Shown: positions 51,202-60,471 of the stretch, piece by piece
How the letters are laid out: each line of letters starts with the position of its first letter
Numbering within the stretch: position 1 is the first letter of the stretch
NCBI GenBank assembly: GCA_934277945.1
Contig: CAKQWA010000001.1
Span: 186,001-250,000 of the forward strand
Reading direction: 5' to 3'
Source: an uncultured Alphaproteobacteria bacterium
GTDB taxonomy: Bacteria; Pseudomonadota; Alphaproteobacteria; CAAGCB01; CAG-977
Length of the DNA stretch: 64,000 nucleotides
Position numbers and translations under genes: made by a program
The notes under the pieces: generated by a model
The model's database searches: none
Told to the model about the DNA's origin: nothing
The model's input: the letters and a program-made list of their open reading frames with translations, nothing else

Positions 51202-52553
51202 GACAAATCGAAATCCTGCCGGCTTAAATAATCTTCCAGCCAATGAATCGAATAGTTGCCGTCGATGAAGTCCGGCGTGGACGCGATTTCGCGGTGCAGG
51301 GGCAGAGTCGTTTTCACGCCCTCGATGACGAATTCGTCCAAAGCGCGATTCAAACGCATCAGGCAGGTGTTGCGCGATTTGCCGTACACGATCAGTTTCG
51401 CGATCAGGCTGTCGTAATACGGCGGGACTTTGTATCCCGTGTACATGGCGGAATCGACGCGCACGCCGAATCCCCCCGGCATATGCCACCAGTCGATTCT
51501 CCCCGGCGACGGAATGAACGTTTCGGGATCTTCCGCGTTGATGCGGCATTCGATGGCGCAACCGTCGCAGCGCACGTCCTCCTGCGCGTAATTCAAATGC
51601 GCGCCCGCCGCCAAGCGAATCTGTTCGCGCACCAAGTCGATGCCCGTCACCATTTCCGTGATGCCGTGTTCGACTTGCAGGCGGGTGTTCATTTCCATGA
51701 AGTAGAATTTGCCGTTTTCGTACAAAAATTCGACCGTGCCCACGTTGTTGTAGCCGAGTTTCATCATCGCCTGACGCACGGTTTCGCCGATTTGCCGGCG
51801 TTGCGAATTGTTTAGCGCGGGCGAGGGCGTTTCTTCCAAAATCTTTTGGTGATTGCGCTGCAACGAGCAGTCGCGTTCGCCCAAAGTCACGACGTTGCCG
51901 TAATTGTCCGCGACGACCTGCACTTCGATGTGGCGCGGGGTTTGCAGGAATTTTTCAATGTAGACCGAATCGTTGCCGAAAGCGTTTTTCGCTTCCAAGC
52001 GCGCCAGACGGTACTGCTGTTCCAGTTCGCCCGCCGCAAAGACCGTTTTCATGCCTTTGCCGCCGCCGCCCGCCGTCGCTTTGATAATGACGGGATAGCC
52101 GATGCGTTCGCACACGCTCAATGCCTCTTCGTACGAATCGACCGAGCCGTCGGAACCGGGGACGACGGGAAGCCCCGCCGCAATCGCCGCTTTCTTGGCG
52201 GAAATCTTGTCGCCCATCAGACGAATGGTTTCCGGTTTCGGTCCGATGAACGTGATGCCGTGTTCTTCGACCATTTGCGCGAAATCCGCGTTTTCCGACA
52301 AAAATCCGTAACCCGCGTGAACAGCGTCCGCCCCCGTGATGCGCGCGGCGGTGATAATGGCGGCTTTGTTCAAATAGGAATCCTTTGTCGGCGCGGGTCC
52401 GATGCAGATCGCCTCGTCCGCCATGCGAACGTGCATCGCGTCGCTGTCCGCCGTCGAATGAACCGCGACCGTGCGGATGCCCATTTCCCGACAGGCGCGC
52501 AACAGGCGCAGGGCGATTTCTCCGCGATTCGCAATTAAAATTTTTTCAAACAT
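51198..52553 (-). CDS. accC: Biotin carboxylase subunit of acetyl-CoA carboxylase
   Basis: A 451-residue ATP-grasp enzyme that carboxylates biotin on AccB for fatty-acid synthesis. Key blocks are MFEKILIANRGEIALR, the glycine loop KATAGGGGKGMK, and NTRLQVEHGITEMVTG. The length is normal. accB lies three bases upstream. Confidence 0.97.
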   Translation of the reverse strand: MFEKILIANRGEIALRLLRACREMGIRTVAVHSTADSDAMHVRMADEAICIGPAPTKDSYLNKAAIITAARITGADAVHAGYGFLSENADFAQMVEEHGITFIGPKPETIRLMGDKISAKKAAIAAGLPVVPGSDGSVDSYEEALSVCERIGYPVIIKATAGGGGKGMKTVFAAGELEQQYRLARLEAKNAFGNDSVYIEKFLQTPRHIEVQVVADNYGNVVTLGERDCSLQRNHQKILEETPSPALNNSQRRQIGETVRQAMMKLGYNNVGTVEFLYENGKFYFMEMNTRLQVEHGITEMVTGIDLVREQIRLAAGAHLNYAQEDVRCDGCAIECRINAEDPETFIPSPGRIDWWHMPGGFGVRVDSAMYTGYKVPPYYDSLIAKLIVYGKSRNTCLMRLNRALDEFVIEGVKTTLPLHREIASTPDFIDGNYSIHWLEDYLSRQDFDLS

Positions 52554-52556
52554 CGC

Positions 52557-53003
52557 TCATTCCAAAATCAGCAGGGCGTCGTCGTATTCGACGGCGCTTC
52601 GGTCGGTTACCAGAATTTTCGCCACTTTGCCCGCGCGCGTCGCTTTGACGGGATTGAACGTTTTCATCGCTTCAATCAAAAACAGCGTCTGATCCGCCGC
52701 GACGGTGTCGCCGACTTTGACGTACGGTTCCGCGTCGGGTTCCGGCGCGGTGTAGACGATTCCCAGCATGGGCGAGCGCACGACGTTCTTTTCGTCGACG
52801 GCGGGTTCTTGCGACGCTTCCGCCGCTTGCGCGGGCGCGGGGGAAACGGCGGCGGCGACAGGCGCGCAAGCCGTCATCACGGGCGCGACGTGACGCGACA
52901 GGCGGATGTGCATATCGCCCTGACCGTATTCGATTTCGCTTAATTTGTATTCGTCCATCAGGGACGCCAGAGATTTTACCGTTTCGGCATCGTTGAAAGC
53001 CAT
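52557..53003 (-). CDS. accB: Biotin carboxyl carrier protein
   Basis: A 148-residue BCCP: N-terminal helix, Ala/Pro-rich linker (about 45-75), and biotinyl domain with the acceptor lysine in LIEAMKTFNPVKA. The residue after the lysine pair is Thr rather than the common Met, a minor variant. It follows aroQ by four bases. Confidence 0.95.
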   Translation of the reverse strand: MAFNDAETVKSLASLMDEYKLSEIEYGQGDMHIRLSRHVAPVMTACAPVAAAVSPAPAQAAEASQEPAVDEKNVVRSPMLGIVYTAPEPDAEPYVKVGDTVAADQTLFLIEAMKTFNPVKATRAGKVAKILVTDRSAVEYDDALLILE

Positions 53004-53007
53004 CGTC

Positions 53008-53463
53008 TTACCCGTTCTTTTCGTTATTTAAAAAATGTTGCGCCATCGCCAGCACCGCCATTTCGTAGCCGTGCGCGCCGAATCCGCACAAAACGGCGTC
53101 CGCCGCTTTGGACGCATAGGACAAATGGCGGAATTCCTCGCGCTGATGAATGTTTGACAGATGCACCTCGATTTTCGGCGCGGCGCAGTTCAACAGCGCG
53201 TCCATGACGGCGATCGACGTGTGCGAATACGCGGCGGGATTGATAATCAGCCCGTCGAAATTGCCGGCGACGTCCTGAATCCAGTCGACCAGATCGCCTT
53301 CGTGATTGCTTTGGCGGAATTCGACGGTCATATCGAATTTTTTTGCCGTTTCAGCGCACTTTTTTTCGATGCTTTGAAGCGTGTCCCTGCCGTAAATTTC
53401 CGGCTGGCGCGTGCCCAGTTTGTTTAAATTCGGCCCGTTTATCACTAAAATTCTGCGAGTCAT
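53008..53463 (-). CDS. aroQ: Type II 3-dehydroquinate dehydratase
   Basis: A 151-residue dodecameric-type enzyme of the shikimate pathway. Motifs are INGPNLNKLGTRQPEIYG with the catalytic Tyr, NPAAYSHTSIAVMDAL and HLSNIHQREEFRHLSY. The start ATG 53463 has AAGGA six bases upstream; an earlier TTG is less likely. It opens the aroQ-accB-accC-aat operon and diverges from the hook-family gene. Confidence 0.95.
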   Translation of the reverse strand: MTRRILVINGPNLNKLGTRQPEIYGRDTLQSIEKKCAETAKKFDMTVEFRQSNHEGDLVDWIQDVAGNFDGLIINPAAYSHTSIAVMDALLNCAAPKIEVHLSNIHQREEFRHLSYASKAADAVLCGFGAHGYEMAVLAMAQHFLNNEKNG

Positions 53464-53562
53464 GGTCAATCCTTGAAGTTGTGGTTTTCTCCTTATAACA
53501 TCCTTTGTTTTGCGCGCCCATACACAAAATGTTTCAAAGTGTTACGGCAAACGCGCTTGGTG

Positions 53563-53580
53563 TTGGCATGTAAATTGCAT
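53563..53580 (+). promoter_or_regulatory. Sigma-54 promoter of the second hook-family gene
   Basis: TTGGCATGTAAATTGCAT matches TGGCAY-N5-TTGC with GG and GC at the right spacing. The start is expected near 53590, about 27 bases before ATG 53617, which has AAAGGAG. Confidence 0.85.
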
Positions 53581-53616
53581 ATTAAAAAGCGGTATGCCTT
53601 AACAAAGGAGCGAATT

Positions 53617-54888
53617 ATGACTTTGGGAGTTTTTACGACAAGCATTATGGGAATGAACGCCCAAGCGCACGCCATGGGGCAAATCAGCACGAACGTCGCC
53701 AACGTCAACACGGTCGGGTACAAACGCGCGGAAACGCTTTTTGAAACGAAGATGTCAATTTATTCCCACGCGTCGCAGGACAAAAATTCCTACTCGGCGG
53801 GCGTGGTCGACCGGCGGCAGATCGACGTCGCGGGGCAGTTGAGCGAAACGGGAAGCATTTACAATCTGGCTTTGAACGGTCAGGGCTTTTTCATTGTCGA
53901 CAACGGGCGCGACACATATTATTCCCGCGCGGGCGATTTCATGACGACCGCCGTCGCGCCGCAGGGCGCGGAACCGCAGCAGGTCGAAGTTTATCAGCCG
54001 CAGGGAAACGGCGTTTTGACCAAATCCGCCTCCGCCGCGTATCTGATCAATTCGTCCGGATTTTATGTGCAGGGCTGGAACGCCGACATCAACGGGAATT
54101 TTTCCAACACGCTGGAACCCGTCATCGTGTCCCCGTCCGAATACTACCCCGGTCACGAAACGACGGTGATGCAGTTGAAAGCCAACATCAACGCGACCGC
54201 CATGGACGAACAACAGGTGATTTCGTTCCCCGTGTACGATTCGTCCTACATCGCCAAATCCGCGCGCATGATGTTCGATCATGTGCCGAACGCGGACACT
54301 TGGGACGTGAAGATGAACATCGAGGGCGCGGCGTTTGTCGAGTTGAATCCGCCGCAGGTGCGGTTTAACGAGGGCGCGAAGATGACTTCGCCGGAGGACA
54401 AGAAAATCACCGCGACTGTGACGTGGGAGGACGGCAAAACGTCGACTTTCACCATGGATGTCGCCAACGTCACCCAATACGCCGCCGTGACGCAGGGCTC
54501 CGTTTTGTCGCAGAACGGGTATCCGTACGGAAACTTTACGGATTTCGTGTGGGACGCGAACGGCGTGCTGTCCGCCAACTACGACAACGGCAAGCGCGTT
54601 GCGGTGTGCAAAGTCGCCGTCGCGCAGGTGCAGGTGCCGAACAACATGGAAGCGATTTCGGGCAATATGTTCGCCTATTCCAGAGATTGCGGCAATCTGT
54701 CCGTCGTCGATTTGGAGGAAACGGACGCGTCCGTGCAGGTGTCGGGCGGCTGGCTGGAAAAATCGAACGTCGCGCTGGAAGACGAATTTTCAAAAATGAT
54801 CATTACGCAACGCGCGTATTCGAGCAACACGCAAACGTTCACGACCATTAACGAAATGACGCAGGAAGCGATTTCCATTTTAAGCTGA
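53617..54888 (+). CDS. Flagellar hook/basal-body family protein (FlgE/FlgF-like)
   Basis: A 423-residue paralogue of FlgE. It has the N-terminal core MGMNAQAHAMGQISTNVANVNTVGYKR-type helix with SGxxA-like pattern, LALNGQGFFIVDNG, and the C-terminal VALEDEFSKMIITQRAYSSNTQTF helix. Its length fits an ordinary hook subunit better than the 967-residue FlgE. It may be a minor hook or rod-like subunit. It is monocistronic, between a sigma-54 promoter and a terminator. In-frame codons upstream of 53617 are in the promoter and rejected. Confidence 0.85.
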   Translation: MTLGVFTTSIMGMNAQAHAMGQISTNVANVNTVGYKRAETLFETKMSIYSHASQDKNSYSAGVVDRRQIDVAGQLSETGSIYNLALNGQGFFIVDNGRDTYYSRAGDFMTTAVAPQGAEPQQVEVYQPQGNGVLTKSASAAYLINSSGFYVQGWNADINGNFSNTLEPVIVSPSEYYPGHETTVMQLKANINATAMDEQQVISFPVYDSSYIAKSARMMFDHVPNADTWDVKMNIEGAAFVELNPPQVRFNEGAKMTSPEDKKITATVTWEDGKTSTFTMDVANVTQYAAVTQGSVLSQNGYPYGNFTDFVWDANGVLSANYDNGKRVAVCKVAVAQVQVPNNMEAISGNMFAYSRDCGNLSVVDLEETDASVQVSGGWLEKSNVALEDEFSKMIITQRAYSSNTQTFTTINEMTQEAISILS

Positions 54889-54904
54889 CGGCGTTTTCCG
54901 GATA

Positions 54905-54946
54905 TAAAAAAGCCCGCAAGTTTTACGCTTGCGGGCGAATTTTTTT
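54905..54946. terminator. Bidirectional terminator between hook-family gene and ferredoxin
   Basis: GCCCGCAAG (54912-54920) pairs with CTTGCGGGC (54928-54936). A run of A precedes and a T tract follows, so it ends both convergent genes. Confidence 0.8.
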
Positions 54947-54954
54947 AAAGCGGA

Positions 54955-55194
54955 TTATTCCTTCGCTTTGGGCCACGTCTGCGACATTTCTTCGTTAAAC
55001 TTTACCCATTTTTCATCAGCGTCGGCGTCCGTGCTGATCGCACCCTGCGGGCATTCGGAAATGCACACGCCGCAGTCGATGCAGTCGTCGGGGTTGATGA
55101 CAACCTGCGTGTCGCCTTCGTGGAAAGCACCGACGGGGCAAACTTCGGCGCAGCTCAAACATTTGATGCAGCTATCGTTGACAACAGAAACCAT
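54955..55194 (-). CDS. fdxA: Two-cluster ferredoxin
   Basis: A 79-residue ferredoxin. Two Cys motifs, CIKCLSCAEVCPVGAF and CIDCGVCISECPQGAI, bind two [4Fe-4S] clusters, or one [3Fe-4S] and one [4Fe-4S]. An acidic tail with DADADEKW follows. In many alphaproteobacteria the order is helicase, S4 gene, fdxA, carD; here carD is missing and a flagellar gene takes its place. The start ATG 55194 has AAAGGAG upstream. Confidence 0.93.
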   Translation of the reverse strand: MVSVVNDSCIKCLSCAEVCPVGAFHEGDTQVVINPDDCIDCGVCISECPQGAISTDADADEKWVKFNEEMSQTWPKAKE

Positions 55195-55261
55195 TTTAAA
55201 ACTCCTTTGAGATAACAACGTTTACTTTTGTAGTCTTAATTAACCCGATTTTCAAGGAAAA

Positions 55262-55633
55262 TCAAGACCGACCCTTTAACTTATTTATCAAACGGCGGTC
55301 TTTTTTCGTCGGACGCCCCGCGTGGCTTTCGCGCCGCTCGAACACAAGCGGGGCGGGAGGGGCGAGGTTTTGCGGCTCCTCGACGTTTTCGTACAGTGCT
55401 TTTGCCGCCGGCGCGCCCAGCCGCTTGTCCGAAAATCCCGTCACGCGCACATGAAAACGCACCGCGCCGCGCGTGACGGCGATTTCGTCGCCGACCCTGA
55501 TTTCCCGCGAAGCCTTGAAATGCTTGTCGCCGTTCAAAACGACGTGTCCGCCGTTGCACAAATCCTGCGCCGCCGTCCGAGTCTTTGCGAAACGGGCGCA
55601 GTACAGCCATTTGTCGATGCGTTCCGCGTCCAT
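55262..55633 (-). CDS. S4-domain RNA-binding protein (HslR-like)
   Basis: A 123-residue protein with an S4 domain at 1-65 (MDAERIDKWLYCARFAKTR, GGHVVLNGDKHFKASREI) and a basic C-terminus (GRPTKKDRRLINKLKG). HslR rescues stalled 50S subunits carrying nascent chains. Its start overlaps the helicase stop by one base, a conserved pairing. Confidence 0.9.
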   Translation of the reverse strand: MDAERIDKWLYCARFAKTRTAAQDLCNGGHVVLNGDKHFKASREIRVGDEIAVTRGAVRFHVRVTGFSDKRLGAPAAKALYENVEEPQNLAPPAPLVFERRESHAGRPTKKDRRLINKLKGRS

Positions 55634-58191
55634 TATTTCTTTTTAAGCGCGGCAAGGCACGCGAACGGCGAATCGGGATCCGCGGCGACGGGCTTCTTTT
55701 CGCTTTTGTGCGCGAATTTGCCTTTGCGCGCGTTCGGCGCGTTCTTTTGCGCGGATTTTCTTTCTTTCGGGCGAATCGTCAGGATTTCCGTTTCCTTTTC
55801 GCCCTCCGTCTTTGTTTCCTTGCAAACCGTAAAGCCCAGATAATCGAACACTTCCGCCGCTTCGTCGCGCTTCAAGCCCGCCGTCGACAGCAAATCGAGC
55901 GGCAAGGGTTGGGCTTCGTCCTTGTGCGCGCGGGTGATTTCGCGCAGTTTCGACGTGAAACGTTCCATGACGTCGACGCGAATCGCGCGCTTGCCCGCCC
56001 AGATGTAGCCTTGCACGAAATACAACGCTTTGGGCGTGTGCGGTTCGACTTCAATCGACATTTTGCCGTCGATGGCGAATCCGCCGTCGCTGCCGATATG
56101 CCCGTTGTCCAGTTTCCACAACAGCGCGCACGATTTTTGCGCGGCGGGCTTCAACAGCATCGGGAAGAACAGGTAGTCGTAGCCCAGACGCACGCCGGCT
56201 TTCGCCAGAAACTTCTTGTCGTCGTCGGTCAGGACTTTAATCATGTCCTTGACTTTTTCGCGGCGCAAAACGCCCAGATTTTCGGTGATGCGGTACAAAA
56301 CGGCGCGGGTCGCCCCCGTCGCCGCCGGATCGTCGATGGCGGTCAGCGCGCCGTACAGAGGCGCCGCCGTTTTCGTCAGATAAAACGACAGCCAGCGGTT
56401 CAGGTGCGCGCGGATTTTTTCGACAAGCGCGGAATCCATGTTTTCCTGCGCCAGAACGCACACGGACGGATGCAAAACGTCCGTTCCTTTCGCCATTCTG
56501 CCGATTTGGGCGTTGTTCCAGTAAACGCCTCCGTCAAGGCGCAATTCAAAATCCGTTTCCACGCCTGTCAGAATGTCGGCGGCGCGCTTTTGAAATTCCG
56601 CGCTTAAAACCTTGTCCGCCGCGTTCAGCAGAATCTTGTCGGCGAATTTGCCGTTGCCCGTGACCGCCGTAAAGCGCAGTCCGTCCAGTTTGCCGATTTC
56701 CTGTCCTTCGACGGAAACGATGCCGTCGCCGGAAATTTCCGTTTGTAAATCCGTTTGTGTTTTCATGCCTTTAACCAAAACCGATGTGCGTTTGTCAACA
56801 AAGCGTTGCGTGAGTTTTTCGTGCAGGGCGTCGGAAAGTTTGTCCTCAACCTCTTTGGCGCGCAAACGCCACTGCTCCGCCAGATCGACCCAGCCGCTTT
56901 GATTGGCAGTATACGTCCAAATGCGGATGCTTGCAATCCTTCCCGTCAAGGTATTTATGTCGCCGTCCGTTTTATCGACGCTTTTTACCTGATTGTACAG
57001 GTATTCCTGCGGGATTTTGCCGTATTTGACCAGATAGTCGAACAGCCGCGCCGTCAGTTTCGCGTTGGCTTCGGGCGTGATTTTGCGGTAATCGGGCAAC
57101 TGCGCCGTTTCCCACAGCAGACGCACCGCGCGCGGCGTTTTGCATTGCGCCAAAACGTCGGGGTCTTTCAGCATGGCTTCCAGCGTGCGCACGTCGTCCG
57201 CTTTGCGCGCGTGAAGCAATCCCTCGCGCGACGGGCGTTTGTATAAAGATGAAAGTAACGCTTCATAAGAAGTGAAACGCAAGTCGGAATTGCGCCAGTA
57301 AATCGTTTTCAGCGTTTCAAAGGTGTGACTTTCCACGCGTTCAATGTCTTCGGGGTCGAATCCGACGCTTTCGGACGCTTCGCCGAACGTGCCGTCTTTC
57401 ATGTATCTGCCCGCGCGTCCCGCGATTTGCGCGATTTGAGCGGGATTGAGCCGGCGAATCGAATCGCCGTTGAATTTTTCCAGCGTTGTGAAGCAGACGT
57501 GGTTCACGTCCAGATTCAGCCCCATGCCGACCGCGTCCGTCGCGACCAGATAATCGACGTCGCCCGACTGGAACATATCGACCTGCGCGTTGCGGGTGCG
57601 CGGGCTCAACGCGCCCATGACCAGCGCCGCGCCGCCCTTTTGCCGCCGGATCAATTCCGCCAGAGCGTACACTTCCGCCATGTTGAACGCGATAATCGCC
57701 GAGCGCGGCGGCAGGCGGGTGATTTTTTTCACGCCCGTGTACGTCAGTTTTGAAAAGCGCGGGCGGGTTTCGATCTGACATTCGGGCAGAAGTTTGCGAA
57801 TCAGCGGGGCGATTGTCGCCGCTCCCGTGAAAACGGTCGCCAGCCTGCCGCGCGCATGCAGCAGCCTGTCCGTGAAGACGTGTCCGCGCTCCACGTCCGC
57901 CGCCATTTGAATTTCGTCGACGTACAGAAAATCGACGAGCGTGTTTGTCGGCATCGCCTCGACCGTGCAGATGTAATAGGACGGGTTTTTCGGAATGATT
58001 TTTTCTTCGCCCGTAATCAGCGCGACGTTCCGCGCGCCCTTTGCCAGAACCATGCGGTCGTAGTTTTCGCGGGCGAGCAGGCGGAGCGGGAATCCCGCCA
58101 TGCCGGATTTGTGCGCGCACATTCTTTCCATGGCGAGATATGTTTTGCCCGTGTTTGTCGGTCCCAATATCGCCGTTAAAGTGCCAGTCAT
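55633..58191 (-). CDS. SUV3-like DEAD/DEAH-type helicase
   Basis: About 852 residues. Helicase motifs are Walker A LGPTNTGKTYLAMERM, FLYVDEIQMAADVERGH (motif II DEIQ), FTGAA (III), ATDAVGMGLNL and QIAGRAGRY (V, VI). This is the layout of alphaproteobacterial proteins related to mitochondrial SUV3. The C-terminal half holds a helical region, and the last 60 residues are Lys-rich. It probably unwinds RNA in turnover or ribosome biogenesis. The frame continues upstream against htpG but translation starts at ATG 58191, where the domain begins. Confidence 0.9.
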   Translation of the reverse strand: MTGTLTAILGPTNTGKTYLAMERMCAHKSGMAGFPLRLLARENYDRMVLAKGARNVALITGEEKIIPKNPSYYICTVEAMPTNTLVDFLYVDEIQMAADVERGHVFTDRLLHARGRLATVFTGAATIAPLIRKLLPECQIETRPRFSKLTYTGVKKITRLPPRSAIIAFNMAEVYALAELIRRQKGGAALVMGALSPRTRNAQVDMFQSGDVDYLVATDAVGMGLNLDVNHVCFTTLEKFNGDSIRRLNPAQIAQIAGRAGRYMKDGTFGEASESVGFDPEDIERVESHTFETLKTIYWRNSDLRFTSYEALLSSLYKRPSREGLLHARKADDVRTLEAMLKDPDVLAQCKTPRAVRLLWETAQLPDYRKITPEANAKLTARLFDYLVKYGKIPQEYLYNQVKSVDKTDGDINTLTGRIASIRIWTYTANQSGWVDLAEQWRLRAKEVEDKLSDALHEKLTQRFVDKRTSVLVKGMKTQTDLQTEISGDGIVSVEGQEIGKLDGLRFTAVTGNGKFADKILLNAADKVLSAEFQKRAADILTGVETDFELRLDGGVYWNNAQIGRMAKGTDVLHPSVCVLAQENMDSALVEKIRAHLNRWLSFYLTKTAAPLYGALTAIDDPAATGATRAVLYRITENLGVLRREKVKDMIKVLTDDDKKFLAKAGVRLGYDYLFFPMLLKPAAQKSCALLWKLDNGHIGSDGGFAIDGKMSIEVEPHTPKALYFVQGYIWAGKRAIRVDVMERFTSKLREITRAHKDEAQPLPLDLLSTAGLKRDEAAEVFDYLGFTVCKETKTEGEKETEILTIRPKERKSAQKNAPNARKGKFAHKSEKKPVAADPDSPFACLAALKKK

Positions 58192-58269
58192 AAAAAATCT
58201 TTCAAAAACGGTTGCAAAGTCGGCGACAGCATACCATATAAATTGCGTTTTGAAAGCACGGAGGTAAAA

Positions 58270-60129
58270 ATGCCCGAAGAAAAAATGCAGTTCCAAGCCG
58301 AAGTCGGCAAGGTTTTGGATATTGTGGTCAACGCTTTGTATTCCGACACCGACATTTTTTTGCGCGAACTGATTTCCAACGCGTCCGACGCGTGCGACAA
58401 ACTGCGCTACGCCGCGATTACGAATCCCGACATGGCGAAAGACGCGCGCGAGTTTAAAATTTCGCTGTATCCCGACAAAGACGCGAAAACGCTGACCGTT
58501 GAGGACAACGGCATCGGCATGAACAAAGAGGATTTGATTCAGAATCTGGGCAGCATCGGCAAATCCGGTTCCGCCGAATTTTTGAAAAATCTGACGGGCG
58601 ATATGCAAAAGGACGCGACAATCATCGGGCAGTTCGGCGTCGGGTTTTATTCCGCGTTCATGGTCGCCTCGAAAGTCGAGGTGCGTTCCAGAAAAGCGGG
58701 CGATTCGCAGGGCTGGCTGTGGACGTCGACGGGCGACGGTTCCTTTACGGTCGCGCCGGAGGACAAAGCGGACGCCGGCACGAAAATCACGCTGTATTTG
58801 AAAAAAGATTGCGAACAATACGCCGATTCGACGGAAATCCGCCAAATCGTCCAGCGGTTTTCCGACCACATCGCCTTTCCCGTCGTCATGCATTTTTCGG
58901 GCGAGGAGGAAACCGTCAACTCGGCGGGGGCTTTGTGGACGCGCAACAAGGCGGAAATCACGCCCGAACAGTACGCCGATTTTTACCGTCACATTTCCAA
59001 CAATTTCGACGATCCGTGGGACGTGATGCACTACCGCGCGGAAGGCACGATCGAATACACGGCTTTGCTGTTCATTCCGACGAAAACGCCGTTCGATTTG
59101 TTCCAGCCCGACCGCAACACGCAGTTGAAACTGTACATCAACCGCGTGTTCATTACCGACAAAGTGCCGGATTTGCTTCCGAATTATATGCGCTTTGTCA
59201 AGGGCGTGGTGGACACGAAAGAACTGCCGCTGAACGTCAGCCGCGAAATGTTGCAAAAAACGCCCGTTCTGGCGAAAATCAAGACGGGCATGACGCGCCG
59301 CGTTTTGAACGAACTCAAAAAACGCATGGAAAAGCGCGACGAATACAAAACGTTTTGGGACGCGTTCGGCATTGTTTTGAAAGAGGGCATTTACGAAGAT
59401 TTCGTCAATCGCGAGGAAGTGGCGGGCTTGTGCCTGTTCGCGTCGACGGCGGGCGACGAAATGACGACGCTTGCCGATTATGTGTCGCGCATGAAGCCCG
59501 ACCAAAAGAGCATTTACTACATTACGGGCGATTCCGCGGAAGTGCTGAAAAACAATCCGCAGTTGGAGGGCTACAAGGCGCGCGGACTGGAAGTTTTGCT
59601 GTTGAGCGACCCGATTGACGAATTTTGGCCCCAAACGCTGACCGAATATCAGGGCAAGACGGTCAAAGCCGTCGGCGCGGGCGCGAAAGAAATGGAGGCG
59701 ATGCCGATTTTGGACGGATCGCGGGAACAGGACAAAGCCCCCGAAGAAGACATGAACGCGCTGATTGCTTTCGCCAAGGAAATCATCGGCGACGAAGTCA
59801 AGGAAGTGCGCGCGACCGACCGCCTGACGAAAAGCGCGGCGGCGTTGAGCACGGGCGACGGCGAAGTGTCGATTCATCTGGAACGCCTGATGCGTCAGCA
59901 CAACCAGCCGTCTTTGTACGCCAGCAACCGCTATTTCGATTTGAACCCGCGCCACGCGCTGATTAAATTGCTTGCGCGCCGCGTGAAAGAAAAGGAAAAA
60001 ACGGAGCAGAACAAGGCGCTGGTTTGCGTTTTGTACGATCAGGCGAAAATCATCGAGGGCGAGCCGATTAAGGATCCCGCCGCGTTTTCCGATTACGTCA
60101 CGTCGTTTATGCTGGACGTCGCCGAATGA
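58270..60129 (+). CDS. htpG: Chaperone HtpG (Hsp90)
   Basis: A 619-residue Hsp90. ATPase motifs are LRELISNASDACDKLRY, VEDNGIGMNKEDL and IGQFGVGFYSAFMVA. The middle domain shows LPLNVSREMLQ, and the C-terminal dimerisation domain ends at AE. It refolds and remodels clients at the expense of ATP. The start at 58270 has GGAGG upstream; an earlier TTG is rejected. A terminator follows. Confidence 0.97.
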   Translation: MPEEKMQFQAEVGKVLDIVVNALYSDTDIFLRELISNASDACDKLRYAAITNPDMAKDAREFKISLYPDKDAKTLTVEDNGIGMNKEDLIQNLGSIGKSGSAEFLKNLTGDMQKDATIIGQFGVGFYSAFMVASKVEVRSRKAGDSQGWLWTSTGDGSFTVAPEDKADAGTKITLYLKKDCEQYADSTEIRQIVQRFSDHIAFPVVMHFSGEEETVNSAGALWTRNKAEITPEQYADFYRHISNNFDDPWDVMHYRAEGTIEYTALLFIPTKTPFDLFQPDRNTQLKLYINRVFITDKVPDLLPNYMRFVKGVVDTKELPLNVSREMLQKTPVLAKIKTGMTRRVLNELKKRMEKRDEYKTFWDAFGIVLKEGIYEDFVNREEVAGLCLFASTAGDEMTTLADYVSRMKPDQKSIYYITGDSAEVLKNNPQLEGYKARGLEVLLLSDPIDEFWPQTLTEYQGKTVKAVGAGAKEMEAMPILDGSREQDKAPEEDMNALIAFAKEIIGDEVKEVRATDRLTKSAAALSTGDGEVSIHLERLMRQHNQPSLYASNRYFDLNPRHALIKLLARRVKEKEKTEQNKALVCVLYDQAKIIEGEPIKDPAAFSDYVTSFMLDVAE

Positions 60130-60150
60130 AATCCCCTTAAAAACCCGTGG

Positions 60151-60177
60151 AAACCCGCCGTAAAAGGCGGGTTTTTA
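60151..60177 (+). terminator. Terminator of htpG
   Basis: AAACCCGCC (60151-60159) pairs with GGCGGGTTT (60166-60174), followed by T. Confidence 0.8.
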
Positions 60178-60233
60178 TGTTGAAAAAACAGCGGTTTTTC
60201 CGTAAACTCTTAATCATTCGGCGGCGCGATTTA

Positions 60234-60374
60234 CAATATCGGAGGCGATATTTCCTTTTCGGCGTGCGCGCCGTCCTGTCGAACCATTGGACGCTTGCGC
60301 TGGATTACAAAGGCAATTTCACAAGCGACTACCGGTCGAACACGGGGCTGATTTCCGCCGAATTCAAATTTTGA
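60234..60374 (+). pseudogene. Remnant of an outer-membrane beta-barrel C-terminus
   Basis: The frame ending at 60374 reads GVRAVLSNHWTLALDYKGNF, then DYRSNTGLISAEFKF. Alternating residues and a terminal Phe match the last strands of autotransporter or porin barrels. Only about 40 residues remain, without signal peptide or barrel, just after the htpG terminator. I read it as a decayed fragment. The stop overlaps the -35 box of the next promoter. Confidence 0.45.
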
Positions 60375-60399
60375 CAGCCGCGCGCCGATAATATATAAA
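60371..60399 (+). promoter_or_regulatory. Promoter of the candidate toxin mRNA
   Basis: TTGACA (60371-60376) and TATAAA (60394-60399) are spaced 17 bases apart. The start is near 60406, giving a leader of about 157 bases that begins with the hairpin 60404-60429. Confidence 0.7.
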
Positions 60400-60471
60400 A
60401 GAAAAGACGGTTGCGCCAACAACCGTCTTTGTATCCAAAACTGGAAAAGAGTTGACTAGGAACTCTCCCAT
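60397..60471 (-). ncRNA. Candidate antisense antitoxin RNA
   Basis: Driven from the minus-strand promoter at 60478-60506, the RNA would start near 60471 and end at the hairpin AAGACGGTTG/CAACCGTCTT (60404-60429), which on this strand is followed by TTCTTTTAT. Its length is about 75 nt. It is fully complementary to the 5' part of the toxin mRNA leader, including AGGA (60458-60461) and ATG (60470) of the leader ORF. A second small stem AGAGTT/AACTCT offers a loop for pairing. Confidence 0.6.

Noticed and set aside
58192..59955. N-terminal extension of the helicase frame across htpG
   Set aside because: It is antisense to the Hsp90 gene; the helicase domain begins at ATG 58191.
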